DNA of 64,000 nucleotides from Fidelibacterota bacterium (GCA_004124475.1 SCKK01000004.1:1-64000), one strand, 5' to 3'. Counted from the first letter of the stretch, positions 9,306 through 18,976 are shown. The notes: a model not told the origin generated them from the letters alone. Made by a program: numbers and translations.

Positions 9306-11432
9306 GTGAAGCAGATACTTCAAAACCTTAAAACCGGCAAAACACAGTTGGTAAAACTACCAGTTCCAAAGGTTCAACCCGGATGTATTTTAATCAAGAC
9401 TACTCACTCATTAGTATCCCTTGGTACCGAAAGAATGCTGGTTGAGTTTGGAAAGGCGAATCTGATTAATAAAGCCCGACAGCAACCGGATAAAGTTAAA
9501 CAGGTGCTTGACAAAATCAGGTCAGATGGATTAATTCCTACGATTTCAGCAGTTCAATCAAAAATTGACCAGTCATTGCCGTTAGGTTATTGTAATGTGG
9601 GAGAAGTTATCGCGGTTGGCAAAGGTGTTTCTGGTTTGCAGGTTGGCGATCAGGTTGCTTCCAATGGTCCTCATGCTGAAATTGTGTGTGTGCCAGAAAA
9701 TTTGGTTGCAAAGATACCCGAAAATGTAACCAATGAGGATGCCACATTTACTGTCATTGGTTCTATTGGTTTACAGGGAATTCGACTTCTAAATCCAACC
9801 TTAGGTGAAACCATAGCTGTAATTGGTTTAGGATTGATTGGTTTAATAACCTGCCAATTGCTCAAGGCAAATGGTTGCAATGTTATTGGAATTGATTTGG
9901 ATCAATCAAAATGCAGTATCGCAGAGAAGCGGGGAACCAAAACCATAAATCCTACAAAATGTGACCCTGTAAAAGCTGTTCTTGATTTGACCGATGTTGG
10001 AGCAGATGGAGTTCTTATTACGGCATCCACAAAATCTAATGCTGTTATTTCCCAGGCAGCTCAAATGAGTCGCAAACGTGGTCGAATTGTATTAGTTGGC
10101 GTTGTAGATTTGGATATAAAGCGTACGGACTTTTACGAAAAAGAATTATCATTCCAGGTTTCCTGTAGTTACGGTCCTGGTAGGTACGATGAAAATTATG
10201 AACGGAATGGGAATGATTATCCAATAGCATATGTGCGCTGGACGGAAAAACGCAATTTTGAGACTGTATTAAAAGCCATAAGTAATGGCAGTTTATATGT
10301 AAAAGATTTAATTACCGAAAAATTTCCACTATCAGATTACCATCAAATTTATGATCGTATTAGTTTCAGCAATTCAATAGCATCCATTCTGGTTTACCCC
10401 AATCACGCAAAAGACTTTTTTAAACAGAATACCATCAAATTGAAAGAAACGTCATTTGCCGGCCAAAAATGTGTTGTGGGTATAATAGGTGCTGGCAATT
10501 TTACCAAAATGACGGTTTTACCAGCCCTGAAAAACACCGGCGCCAATTTAAAATTTATTGCTTCATCCGGGGGCATGAATGGGACACTGCTGGCAAAAAA
10601 ATATGGGTTCAGCCACAGTACGACCGATTATAAAGAAATTTTAAACGATAGGGATGTAGATACAGTCATCATTACAACACGTCATAACTTACATGCAAAA
10701 TTTATAGTAGAGGCTTTGCTTTCCGGGAAAAATGTATTTGTGGAAAAACCGCTCGCAATCAATGAGATGCAACTTGAAGAAATTATTTCTACTTATCATA
10801 AAGTAGAGCATCCTTCATTGATGTTGGGGTTCAATCGACGGTTTTCTCCCCATATTCAAGCAATTAAAAAGTCATTGGGGAAAATACCCGGTCTAATAAA
10901 CCTGGTGGCGACAATGAATGCTGGATTTATACCCAAAGACCATTGGGTGCACGATCTGGAAACGGGTGGCGGTAGAATCATAGGTGAAGCCTGCCATTAT
11001 ATGGATTTATGTGTGTTTTTAACAGGGTCAGAGATAAAGAGTATTTGCATGAATGCCATGGGAAAGTCAACAGAAGTAAACACCGATAACGCTAGTATAT
11101 TACTACGATTCAAAAATGGCTCCAATGCAACAATAAATTATTTTGCTAATGGATCAAAATCTTATAGCAAAGAAAGAATTGAAGTATACTCACAAGAACG
11201 TACATGGATAGTAGATAATTTCAAGACAACAAAAGCTTTTAATGTTAAAGGTTTTAAAAACATTAAGACGAAGATTGACAAGGGACACAAGGCTCAGTTT
11301 CATAAATACATAAAGATAATAAAAAATGGGGGTAAGCCGATGATTCCTATCAATGAAATTATAAATGTTACCCAGGCTTCATTTGCCGCTATCGAGTCAA
11401 TGAAAAATAACAAATGGATTGACATTACTTGA
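9306..11432 (+). CDS. Bi-domain dehydrogenase: MDR alcohol dehydrogenase fused to Gfo/Idh/MocA oxidoreductase
   Basis: This 708-residue protein joins two NAD(P)-dependent enzymes. Residues 1-370 are a medium-chain dehydrogenase with LGYCNVGEVIAVG and a Rossmann motif in VIGLGLIGLITCQLL. Residues 390-700 are a Gfo/Idh/MocA unit with VGIIGAGNFTKMTVLPAL and the catalytic-region VEKPLAI. Fused enzymes of this kind are found in bacterial polysaccharide loci, often beside heparinase-like or epimerase genes, and are thought to oxidise sugars. The start is a GTG. The stop overlaps the next gene's upstream region; the C5-epimerase-like gene begins two bases later, so the two are likely coupled. Confidence 0.9.
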   Translation: MKQILQNLKTGKTQLVKLPVPKVQPGCILIKTTHSLVSLGTERMLVEFGKANLINKARQQPDKVKQVLDKIRSDGLIPTISAVQSKIDQSLPLGYCNVGEVIAVGKGVSGLQVGDQVASNGPHAEIVCVPENLVAKIPENVTNEDATFTVIGSIGLQGIRLLNPTLGETIAVIGLGLIGLITCQLLKANGCNVIGIDLDQSKCSIAEKRGTKTINPTKCDPVKAVLDLTDVGADGVLITASTKSNAVISQAAQMSRKRGRIVLVGVVDLDIKRTDFYEKELSFQVSCSYGPGRYDENYERNGNDYPIAYVRWTEKRNFETVLKAISNGSLYVKDLITEKFPLSDYHQIYDRISFSNSIASILVYPNHAKDFFKQNTIKLKETSFAGQKCVVGIIGAGNFTKMTVLPALKNTGANLKFIASSGGMNGTLLAKKYGFSHSTTDYKEILNDRDVDTVIITTRHNLHAKFIVEALLSGKNVFVEKPLAINEMQLEEIISTYHKVEHPSLMLGFNRRFSPHIQAIKKSLGKIPGLINLVATMNAGFIPKDHWVHDLETGGGRIIGEACHYMDLCVFLTGSEIKSICMNAMGKSTEVNTDNASILLRFKNGSNATINYFANGSKSYSKERIEVYSQERTWIVDNFKTTKAFNVKGFKNIKTKIDKGHKAQFHKYIKIIKNGGKPMIPINEIINVTQASFAAIESMKNNKWIDIT

Positions 11433-11433
11433 T

Positions 11434-12405
11434 ATGAGTCGTCTAAAATACTGGAATAGAATTTTCAAAGCTTATGTGTTAGGAAAGACAAGCCATCTTT
11501 CATTTTGGCATGGTATACCAGCAGCAAATGAAAAAATGAAGACAGATGAACTGGGACAGTATTATATGCCTTTTCACTACAAAGCAGATTATCTTGATTA
11601 TTACGATGACAATGGAATCCCTATGCTGGATTATCAGGGCCATGTTGGATTGCAGTATAATCCAATAGCAATTGCACAATGGGGACTGGGGAATTACAAT
11701 TTGTGGTGTGATACTAAAGAGCAAGAGCGGTATGACAATTTCATTAAGTCCGCAGAGTGGCTTGTTGATAATCTTGAACAGAACCAGGCTGATTTGTGGG
11801 TTTGGATGCACCATTTTGATTGGGAATATCGGGATACTCTTAAATCACCATGGTACTCGGCTCTTTCACAAGGACAGGGAATATCTTTATTAGTACGCGC
11901 ATGGGATACAACAAAAAATAAGAAATATTTTGAAGCGGTACAGAGAGCAGTATTTTCTTTCTATAATGATGTAAACAATGGTGGTGTTGTTTATACTGAT
12001 GAAGATGGAAACAAATGGTTTGAAGAAGCTATTGTAAATCCTCCAACTCATATTTTGAATGGGTTTTTATGGGCAACGTGGGGTATTTACGACTTATGGT
12101 TAGTAACCGGTGATAACAAAGTAAAGAACCTGTTTGATCTTGCAACGAACACATTGTCATTGAATATGCAAATTTTTGATTGCGGCTATTGGTCACTCTA
12201 TGAGCAATCTGGCACAAAAATGAAAATGTTAGCCAGTCCATTCTATCATTCCTTACATATAGTACAGCTTCAGGTTATGAACCGGTTAACCGGAAAAGAT
12301 ATATTTATAGATTATGCAAATCATTGGACAAAATATTTAAATAGCAACATAAATAAATATCGTGCTGTAGTCTATAAATCCATATTCAAATTGTTTTACT
12401 ATTAG
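11434..12405 (+). CDS. D-glucuronyl C5-epimerase-like protein
   Basis: About 323 residues from the ATG at 11434, which I prefer to the in-frame TTG at 11419 because it gives coupling to the dehydrogenase stop. The sequence carries landmarks of the glucuronyl C5-epimerase C-terminal domain: GHVGLQYNPIAIAQWGLGNY near residue 70, THILNGFLWATWGIYDLW near 205, and a conserved aromatic stretch CGYWSLYEQ with SPFYHSLHIVQL. In animals this domain turns glucuronate into iduronate in heparan sulfate. There is no signal peptide, so the bacterial protein probably acts on a cytoplasmic glycan or sugar precursor. Its substrate is unknown; the neighbourhood implies a uronic acid in the repeat unit. Confidence 0.82.
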   Translation: MSRLKYWNRIFKAYVLGKTSHLSFWHGIPAANEKMKTDELGQYYMPFHYKADYLDYYDDNGIPMLDYQGHVGLQYNPIAIAQWGLGNYNLWCDTKEQERYDNFIKSAEWLVDNLEQNQADLWVWMHHFDWEYRDTLKSPWYSALSQGQGISLLVRAWDTTKNKKYFEAVQRAVFSFYNDVNNGGVVYTDEDGNKWFEEAIVNPPTHILNGFLWATWGIYDLWLVTGDNKVKNLFDLATNTLSLNMQIFDCGYWSLYEQSGTKMKMLASPFYHSLHIVQLQVMNRLTGKDIFIDYANHWTKYLNSNINKYRAVVYKSIFKLFYY

Positions 12406-12408
12406 CCA

Positions 12409-13611
12409 GTGCATGTACTTTATTTCCACCAGCATTTTTCAACACCGCAAGGATCTACCGGAACAAGATCATATGAGTTCGCGCGAAAATTAATTGAACG
12501 GGGTCATTCCGTTACAATAGTCTGTGGCAGTTATTGGATCGCAGATAGTGGGTTGAGTGGTGGATTTGTTAACGGTATTCGTTCGGGTTACGTCTCCGGG
12601 ATCAAAGTAATTGAACTCGAGCTTCAATATTCAAATACGGACAGTTTTATCAGGCGAACACTCATATTCTTGCGATATTCCTGGCAGGGATTAAAAATTG
12701 GCCTGAAAGAAAAATATGATATTCTATTCGCAACATCCACGCCATTGACCGCGGGTATCCCTGGTATTATTGCACGTTTACTCAGAAAAAAACCGTTTAT
12801 CTTTGAAGTTCGTGATTTATGGCCTGAACTGCCCAAAGCGATGGGTGTCATTACGAATCCAATAATTTTGAAACTAATGGATTGGCTGGAATCATTCACA
12901 TATCGTTTGGCAGCAACCTGCATTGGTTTATCGCCGGGGATTGTTAAAGGTATAAAGAAAAAAGTCCCAAATAAAATAGTAGTAATGATTCCAAATGGAT
13001 GTGATCTAAACCTGGTTGAAGATTACAAACCCATGAAGAATAATACGGAATTTGTTGCTGTTTTTACCGGTGCTCATGGTATTGCCAATGGATTGGATGC
13101 TGTTTTGGACGCAGTGGAAATTTTGGTTGAAAAAGGTCGCCAGGATATTGTGGTAAAATTTATTGGTGATGGGTTGTTAAAACCCAAATTACAAGAAAGA
13201 GTACGGTATGAAGGCTTAACAAATTGTAAATTTTTGGAGCCAATGCCGAAGAATGGATTATTTACTTATCTAAAACAGAATGCTAGCGTTGGTTTAATGA
13301 TCCTGGATAATGTCCCTGCGTTTTATTATGGAACATCACCGAATAAATTTTTTGACTATCTGTCATTAGGTTTACCGGTAATCAACAATTATCCCGGCTG
13401 GTTAGCAGAAATAATTACACAAAACCAATGTGGTATTGCTGTGCCACCGGATAATCCGGAAGCGTTTGCGGATAGTTTAATAAAACTTAAGGACAATCCG
13501 GATCTGCGGGAAAAAATGGGCAAAAATGGAAGGCGATTGGCAGAGAATGAATTTGATCGTAACAGGCTTGGAGAACGGTTTGTAGATGTCTTGGAATCGG
13601 TTACCGTTTAA
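12409..13611 (+). CDS. GT4-type glycosyltransferase (WbuB-like)
   Basis: A 400-residue GT-B glycosyltransferase. It begins HVLYFHQHFSTPQGSTGTRS, like WbuB-type enzymes of O-antigen and capsule loci. It has FEVRDLWPELPKAMGV near residue 140, IPNGCDL near 200, and the donor-binding region SPNKFFDYLSLGLPVINN near 315. The start is a GTG four bases after the epimerase stop. The stop shares an A with the ATG of the next gene (TAATG), showing tight coupling with the phosphoglycosyl transferase. The family often transfers an N-acetylated amino sugar; the actual substrate is not visible. Confidence 0.9.
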   Translation: MHVLYFHQHFSTPQGSTGTRSYEFARKLIERGHSVTIVCGSYWIADSGLSGGFVNGIRSGYVSGIKVIELELQYSNTDSFIRRTLIFLRYSWQGLKIGLKEKYDILFATSTPLTAGIPGIIARLLRKKPFIFEVRDLWPELPKAMGVITNPIILKLMDWLESFTYRLAATCIGLSPGIVKGIKKKVPNKIVVMIPNGCDLNLVEDYKPMKNNTEFVAVFTGAHGIANGLDAVLDAVEILVEKGRQDIVVKFIGDGLLKPKLQERVRYEGLTNCKFLEPMPKNGLFTYLKQNASVGLMILDNVPAFYYGTSPNKFFDYLSLGLPVINNYPGWLAEIITQNQCGIAVPPDNPEAFADSLIKLKDNPDLREKMGKNGRRLAENEFDRNRLGERFVDVLESVTV

Positions 13612-14210
13612 TGCAGAGAACATTTGATATAGTCTTATCGTCGTTCTGTTTACTGATTTTGTCCCCAATTCTCATCATTTTGGGGTTAATTTTATTATTT
13701 ACAATAGGTTCCCCTGTACTATTCAAGCAAACCCGTCCGGGTTTTCAAAGCAAACCTTTTACATTCTATAAATTTAGCACGATGACACAAGAAAAAGATA
13801 CCAAGGGAGTGCTATTACCTAACGAACACCGTTTAACAAGATTCGGCGATTTTTTACGCAAAACGAGTTTGGATGAACTCCCCAGTTTATGGAATGTGTT
13901 GAAGGGTGATATGAGTTTTGTTGGCCCAAGACCATTATTAATGGAGTATTTAAATCGATATACACCGGAGCAGGCTCGTCGCCACGAAGTAAAACCCGGC
14001 ATTACCGGCTGGGCACAGGTGAATGGTCGAAATGCCATTACATGGGAAGAAAAATTTAAATTCGATGTGTGGTATGTAGAAAACCAATCATTCTGGCTTG
14101 ATGTAAAGATATTATTTATGACCATCTGGAAAGTATTGATAGGGGAAGGAATAAGTCAGAAGGGGCATGCTACCATGGAAGAGTTTAAAGGTTTTAGGAA
14201 TGATAATTAA
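13611..14210 (+). CDS. Initiating phosphoglycosyl transferase (PglC-like)
   Basis: A 199-residue monotopic membrane enzyme of the bacterial sugar-transferase family that starts repeat-unit assembly by moving a sugar phosphate from a UDP-sugar to undecaprenyl phosphate. It has a re-entrant membrane helix at residues 8-33, the conserved KTSLDELPSLWNVLKGDMSF with the DE catalytic pair near residue 88, VGPRPLL, and KPGITGWAQVNGRNAITWEE. The length is that of the short PglC class, not the long WbaP class. Together with the downstream aminotransferase and 4,6-dehydratase this suggests a bacillosamine-type diamino sugar as the first residue (inference). Confidence 0.93.
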   Translation: MQRTFDIVLSSFCLLILSPILIILGLILLFTIGSPVLFKQTRPGFQSKPFTFYKFSTMTQEKDTKGVLLPNEHRLTRFGDFLRKTSLDELPSLWNVLKGDMSFVGPRPLLMEYLNRYTPEQARRHEVKPGITGWAQVNGRNAITWEEKFKFDVWYVENQSFWLDVKILFMTIWKVLIGEGISQKGHATMEEFKGFRNDN

Positions 14211-15195
14211 CACATTGTTCACTAGTGTTGGACGTAGGGTAGAGCTAATGGATGCGTGGAGGAGAGCTTATAAAGATCTAGGGGTTGATGGGAAGATTGT
14301 TGGGACTGACATTGATCCGCTTGCTCCTGCGCTTCGTGGAGTTGACATTGGTTATATAGTCCCGATAGTGACTTCCGCAGGTTTCGTTACCTCATTAGAA
14401 AAGATTTGCAAACGAGAGCAAGTGCATCTCATTTTCCCACTCATTGATCCAGATATTCCTGTACTCGCTGAGAATAGAGAAAGACTTGAATCCCACGGAG
14501 CAAAGCTTGTTGTGTCACCAATTGAAAGCGTCTGTACTACAAGAGACAAATGGCTGACCTCGGCATTCTTCAATGAAATAGGAGTTGCGTCACCTGCCTC
14601 ATGGCTACCCGGTACATTTGATCCAGCAGAATTGGAGTACCCTGTATTCATCAAACCCAGGCACGGGAGTGCAGCAAAGGAGACACACAAGGTTAATACA
14701 GCGGCAGACATGAATTACTTCCTGGCAACTGTGGACAACCCGGTTATTCAAGAGTTCTTGCCTGGTCCTGAGATAACTAATGATGTGGTCTGTGACTTTG
14801 ATGGAAAGGTATTAAATGTTGTCTTACGCCAGCGAATTGAAGTGCGTTGGGGTGAAGTGGCTAAGGGGAAAACGATATTCAATCAGGATATTATTAATGA
14901 TTGTGTTACAATTGCGAAAAGGCTGAAAGCAATTGGACCAATAACTATTCAATGTATAACCAAAGATGATAGGCACTATTTTACTGAAATAAACATGCGC
15001 TATGGCGGTGGTGCTCCATTGGGCATTGCTGCAGGTGTTGATTCCCCCAGATGGTATCTGGCTTTGATCTCCGGTAAAGAAGTTGATATCCCGCCCCTCG
15101 GTTCGTATAGGGAGAATCTCTATTTGTCTCGTTATGATACATCAACATTCTTGTCAGAAGACGATCTTAATAGAATCAAAAGCAGTCGTATTTGA
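14200..15195 (+). CDS. ATP-grasp enzyme (carbamoyl-phosphate-synthase-like)
   Basis: About 331 residues from the ATG at 14200, giving the usual family beginning MIINTLFTSVGRRVELMDAW; the longer open frame upstream belongs to the previous gene's end. It has the ATP-grasp features YPVFIKPRHGSAAKETHKV near residue 150, FLPGPEITNDVVCDFDGKV near 190, and the metal-binding block FTEINMRYGGGAPLG near 265. ATP-grasp enzymes join a carboxylate to an amine or similar group through an acyl-phosphate. It overlaps the PglC-like gene by 11 bases and the HAD gene downstream, so it is part of the same transcript. A likely job is adding an acyl or amino-acid group to an amino sugar. Confidence 0.85.
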   Translation: MIINTLFTSVGRRVELMDAWRRAYKDLGVDGKIVGTDIDPLAPALRGVDIGYIVPIVTSAGFVTSLEKICKREQVHLIFPLIDPDIPVLAENRERLESHGAKLVVSPIESVCTTRDKWLTSAFFNEIGVASPASWLPGTFDPAELEYPVFIKPRHGSAAKETHKVNTAADMNYFLATVDNPVIQEFLPGPEITNDVVCDFDGKVLNVVLRQRIEVRWGEVAKGKTIFNQDIINDCVTIAKRLKAIGPITIQCITKDDRHYFTEINMRYGGGAPLGIAAGVDSPRWYLALISGKEVDIPPLGSYRENLYLSRYDTSTFLSEDDLNRIKSSRI

Positions 15196-15853
15196 CTTAG
15201 ACGATACTCTTTACCTGGAAGGGGACTTTGTAAAGAGCGGCTTTCAGGCGGTCTCACAGTGGTTGTCCGATCATTGTCAACTTGATGGAGAGAAGGTCTT
15301 TGATTTGTTATGGAATATGTTTCGTGACGGACATCGAGGCAACTTATTTGACAGACTGGTTGGGTCTTTTGCGGCTTCGGATATTAGCGTTGGTGATTTG
15401 ATAGCTGTGTATCGCCAGCACATACCAAACATAAAGCCCTTTGACGGTATAGGTCCTCTGTTGAAGAGTCTGACCAACATTAAGAAACTGGGGCTACTCT
15501 CCGATGGCTATCTGGAGGTACAAAAGAAGAAACTTGATGCTCTGGGGTTGGCGGAATACTTCGATGCAGTTGTTTTTTCTGATGAGTTGGGAAGAGATTA
15601 TTGGAAACCAAATGTTGTTCCCTATAAGAAAATACTAAAACGATTAAATGTTCACCCTAATGAGGCTGTTTATGTTGCGGACAATCCTGAAAAGGATTTC
15701 AAAGGACCCAACCGGTTGGGAATGGATACAATTCGAATACGCCTTGAGGGAGGTGAACATTACAGTAAAGAACCACAGTCCTGTGAATATGCTCCGATGC
15801 AGACCGTTTATTCTATAAAACAATTATCCCAAGAACTAGGCACAACAACGTGA
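15134..15853 (+). CDS. HAD-superfamily hydrolase
   Basis: About 239 residues from the ATG at 15134. It contains all four HAD motifs: AVVFDLDDTLYLEG (nucleophile Asp) near residue 15, LLSDGYLEVQ near 120, YWKPN with the Lys near 155, and VYVADNPEKDF near 180, with an alpha-helical cap between the first two. It overlaps the ATP-grasp gene by about 60 bases, an unusually long overlap, so the exact start is uncertain. HAD proteins beside ATP-grasp genes in glycan loci usually remove a phosphate. The substrate here is unknown. Confidence 0.85.
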   Translation: MIHQHSCQKTILIESKAVVFDLDDTLYLEGDFVKSGFQAVSQWLSDHCQLDGEKVFDLLWNMFRDGHRGNLFDRLVGSFAASDISVGDLIAVYRQHIPNIKPFDGIGPLLKSLTNIKKLGLLSDGYLEVQKKKLDALGLAEYFDAVVFSDELGRDYWKPNVVPYKKILKRLNVHPNEAVYVADNPEKDFKGPNRLGMDTIRIRLEGGEHYSKEPQSCEYAPMQTVYSIKQLSQELGTTT

Positions 15854-16971
15854 GTCGTATTTATCTTTCACCTCCACATATGGGTGAACAGGAGCGAGAG
15901 TTACTCCAGGAAGCCTTTGATTCCAACTGGATTGCTCCATTAGGTCCTCATGTAGATGCCTTCGAAGGAGAAATGGCAGAGTATCTTGAGGTAGGTTATG
16001 CGGCGGCATTGATTACTGGTACAGCGGCTCTGCATCTTGCCTTGAAACTTGTTGGAGTAAAAGAAGGAGATGTAGTTCTCTGTCCCAGTCTCACTTTTGC
16101 TCCCTGCGCAAACGTTATCTTATATGAAAATGCAACCCCGGTTTTTATAGATGTATCACCTGAAACATGGACACTTGATTTGTCTGCTTTGGAAATTGTG
16201 TTTAAGACATATAAACCCAAAGCCTTGATTGCTGTTGATCTATACGGACAAAGTTGCGATTATGACCCGATTTTAGAATTGTGCGACCAACATAATGTTG
16301 CAGTTATTGAAGATGCCGCGGAAGCAATCGGGGCAGAATACAAAGGAAAGAAATGCGGTACTTTTGGGCTAATGGGGATATTGTCATTTAACGGTAATAA
16401 AATTATTACTACTTCCGGCGGCGGCATGCTGGTTTCCGATGATGAAGAGTTGGTGAACAAAGCCCGCTTTCTTGCCACCCAGGCACGAGAACCCGTACTC
16501 CACTATGAACACAAGGAACTGGGTTACAATTACCGTATGAGCAACTTGTTGGCAGCAGTAGGTAGGGGACAACTTCAGGTTTTAGATGAACGAGTGCAAG
16601 CAAGACGAAGGATATTTCAACGCTATTTTGATGCTTTATCTGAAATTGACGGTATCGATTTCATGCCGGAAGCTACTAACGGGAAGACCAACCGCTGGTT
16701 GACGACACTTACCATTGATTCTAAGAAAACAGGTGTTAGTCGTACTCAGATCATTAATACGTTAGAGAAGGAGAACATTGAAGCTCGCCCCGTCTGGAAA
16801 CCCATGCATCTTCAACCTTTATATAAAAGCTGCGAATACTATACCGCTAACGGGGAGGATGTATCTGCACGACTTTTCGAACAGGGACTGTGTTTACCCT
16901 CCGGATCAAATCTTAGTATTGATGACCAAAATAGAATTATCGATATTATCAGAGATACGCTAAGACAATAA
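15850..16971 (+). CDS. DegT/DnrJ/EryC1-family sugar aminotransferase
   Basis: A 373-residue PLP enzyme of the sugar aminotransferase family that converts a 4-keto (or 3-keto) nucleotide sugar to the amino sugar. It shows GTAALHLALKLVGV near residue 57, EDAAEAIGAEYKGKKCG near 155, the Schiff-base lysine in SFNGNKIITTSGGGML near 180, and GYNYRMSNLLAAVGRGQL near 220. The GTG start at 15850 overlaps the HAD stop by 4 bases. With the 4,6-dehydratase that follows, it can make UDP-4-amino-4,6-dideoxy-GlcNAc (PglE role), inferred from the pair. Confidence 0.93.
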   Translation: MSRIYLSPPHMGEQERELLQEAFDSNWIAPLGPHVDAFEGEMAEYLEVGYAAALITGTAALHLALKLVGVKEGDVVLCPSLTFAPCANVILYENATPVFIDVSPETWTLDLSALEIVFKTYKPKALIAVDLYGQSCDYDPILELCDQHNVAVIEDAAEAIGAEYKGKKCGTFGLMGILSFNGNKIITTSGGGMLVSDDEELVNKARFLATQAREPVLHYEHKELGYNYRMSNLLAAVGRGQLQVLDERVQARRRIFQRYFDALSEIDGIDFMPEATNGKTNRWLTTLTIDSKKTGVSRTQIINTLEKENIEARPVWKPMHLQPLYKSCEYYTANGEDVSARLFEQGLCLPSGSNLSIDDQNRIIDIIRDTLRQ

Positions 16972-16990
16972 ATTCAAGAGAAGTTATTTT

Positions 16991-17009
16991 TGATAATTTT
17001 CAATTATCA
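16991..17009 (+). terminator. Weak AT-rich hairpin after the aminotransferase
   Basis: TGATAATT and AATTATCA form a perfect 8-base stem with a three-base loop, followed by TGTATTTTAT. The stem contains no G run, so it may only attenuate transcription before the 4,6-dehydratase gene. Confidence 0.35.
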
Positions 17010-17077
17010 CTGTATTTTATTACAAAACGGTATTAGATTTGTATAGATTGATCACTATAAGGTGGGGTATGTGATTT

Positions 17078-18976
17078 ATGAATAAACTTAGTGCATTTAG
17101 GATCAAAGATTCACATTTCTGGTTTATTTTGCTGGTAGATGCCTTCCTTATCCTTGCCAGTTTCTTCGGAAGTTTCTTTCTACGTTTTGACCTGATTTTT
17201 CCCACCGAATATCGCTACGTCCTGCCGCAACTACCTATTTACTCGGTGATTGTAAAACTCCTGATTTTTTATCTGTTTGGGCTTTATAAGGGAATGTATC
17301 GTTATACAGGGCTGGTGGATGTAATAAGTATTGCAAAAGCAAGTACAACTGTTTCTATACTTATTGTGGCTGCCTTAGGATTTATTAAAGGGTTTCAAGG
17401 AATACCTCGATCTCTATTCATCCTGGACTACATTCTTACAACACTGTTGATCATCGGGTATCGAGTTAGTATAAGGGTCTTTTTTACTCATTATATTCTT
17501 CCTTCAAGATTGAATCATACCAATGGGAAGAAAAACTCAAAAGGTAAAAATAAAAAATTGATTCTCATCGGTGCAGGTGATGCAGGTGAGCAGATGCTTC
17601 GTGAACTCCATGGCCGTCCATACTACCAATATGAGGTAGTCGGATTTTTAGATGATAATCCTCAAAAACATAACAGAACTATCCATGGGGTTCCGGTACT
17701 TGGTTTTACAAATACCTTACCCAATCTTAACAAATCTTATGATGAAATTTTGATATGCATTCCTACGGCTACTAATGAAGAAATGCGACGGATTGCCACA
17801 GTATGCAGGTCAACAGGAAAACATTATCGTACTGTACCCAGTATAATTGAATTGATCAATGGGAATGTTACCGCACAAACTATTCGAGAAGTTTCTTTGA
17901 TCGATCTTATAGGCAGAGAAGAGGTATATTTGGATCGAAACAGTATAGAAGGCTATATAAAAGATAAGAGAGTCCTCATTACAGGAGCGGGAGGCTCCAT
18001 TGGATCTGAACTGGTACGCCACTGCTTAACCTATAAACCGGATTTGTTGATTTTGCTCGACAACAATGAGAATAACCTATTTCAAATAGAATCAGAATGC
18101 CATGAAAACAGAGAATATCACAGCATCAGCGCCGTTCTTGCAAATATTAAAAATAAAGAATATATGAATAATGTGTTCGCCAGTTATAAACCTGAAGTTG
18201 TTTTTCACGCCGCTGCCTATAAACATGTACCGATGCAAGAACTTCATCCATATCAGGCTGTGTTAACAAATGTCCAGGGTACTTTAAATCTTGTTGAATT
18301 ATCGGCATATCATAGTGTTGAAAAGTTTGTTTTGGTTTCCACCGATAAAGCAGTTAATCCAGTCAATGTGATGGGAGCAACCAAAAGATTGGCTGAAATG
18401 ATAATCCAGAGCGCTGTTGGACTAAACGGGGTAAAATTTATGGCTGTCCGCTTTGGTAATGTTATCGGTAGTTCCGGAAGTGCTATACCTCTTTTCCAGA
18501 TACAAATTAAAAAAGGTGGACCTGTTACACTCACGCACCCTGATATGAAACGGTATTTTATGTCCATTCCTGAGGCAGCGCAATTAATTCTACAGGCTGG
18601 CGCATTGGGAAAAGGTAATGAAATTTTTGTGTTGGAGATGGGTGATCCCATTAAAATTAAGGATTTGACGTACGATCTCATTCGTCTGTCGGGGTTTGAA
18701 CCGGAGGTGGATATTCCCATTAAGTATATAGGTCTTCGCCCGGGTGAGAAAATGTTCGAAGAATTAGTCATAGACGGTGAACAGATAATAAAGACCGAAC
18801 ATGACAAAATTATGATACTCAGGTCTGATAACTACTTAGCCTGGGAAGAACTGAAGTTTCTTATATGTGACATTGTTGAAATTGCTAAGTCATTTGATGC
18901 AAATGCTATAAAGAACAAATTGAAAGAGATTATTCCCGAATACACCCCCTATAAGTCTGAGAATATCCGGTTGTAA
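17078..18976 (+). CDS. CapD/PglF/WbpM-like membrane nucleotide-sugar 4,6-dehydratase
   Basis: A 632-residue inner-membrane enzyme. Residues 15-130 form four membrane helices. A first Rossmann unit follows with LILIGAGDAGEQMLREL near 160, and a second, catalytic SDR unit starts with VLITGAGGSIGSELVRH near 297. The active-site block is STDKAVNPVNVMGATKRLAE near 425, in which the usual SDR tyrosine is replaced by Met, as in WbpM and PglF. The family converts UDP-GlcNAc to its 4-keto-6-deoxy product. The gene stands 106 bases after the aminotransferase and ends the biosynthetic locus. Length and domain order are those of the full-size family. Confidence 0.93.
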   Translation: MNKLSAFRIKDSHFWFILLVDAFLILASFFGSFFLRFDLIFPTEYRYVLPQLPIYSVIVKLLIFYLFGLYKGMYRYTGLVDVISIAKASTTVSILIVAALGFIKGFQGIPRSLFILDYILTTLLIIGYRVSIRVFFTHYILPSRLNHTNGKKNSKGKNKKLILIGAGDAGEQMLRELHGRPYYQYEVVGFLDDNPQKHNRTIHGVPVLGFTNTLPNLNKSYDEILICIPTATNEEMRRIATVCRSTGKHYRTVPSIIELINGNVTAQTIREVSLIDLIGREEVYLDRNSIEGYIKDKRVLITGAGGSIGSELVRHCLTYKPDLLILLDNNENNLFQIESECHENREYHSISAVLANIKNKEYMNNVFASYKPEVVFHAAAYKHVPMQELHPYQAVLTNVQGTLNLVELSAYHSVEKFVLVSTDKAVNPVNVMGATKRLAEMIIQSAVGLNGVKFMAVRFGNVIGSSGSAIPLFQIQIKKGGPVTLTHPDMKRYFMSIPEAAQLILQAGALGKGNEIFVLEMGDPIKIKDLTYDLIRLSGFEPEVDIPIKYIGLRPGEKMFEELVIDGEQIIKTEHDKIMILRSDNYLAWEELKFLICDIVEIAKSFDANAIKNKLKEIIPEYTPYKSENIRL

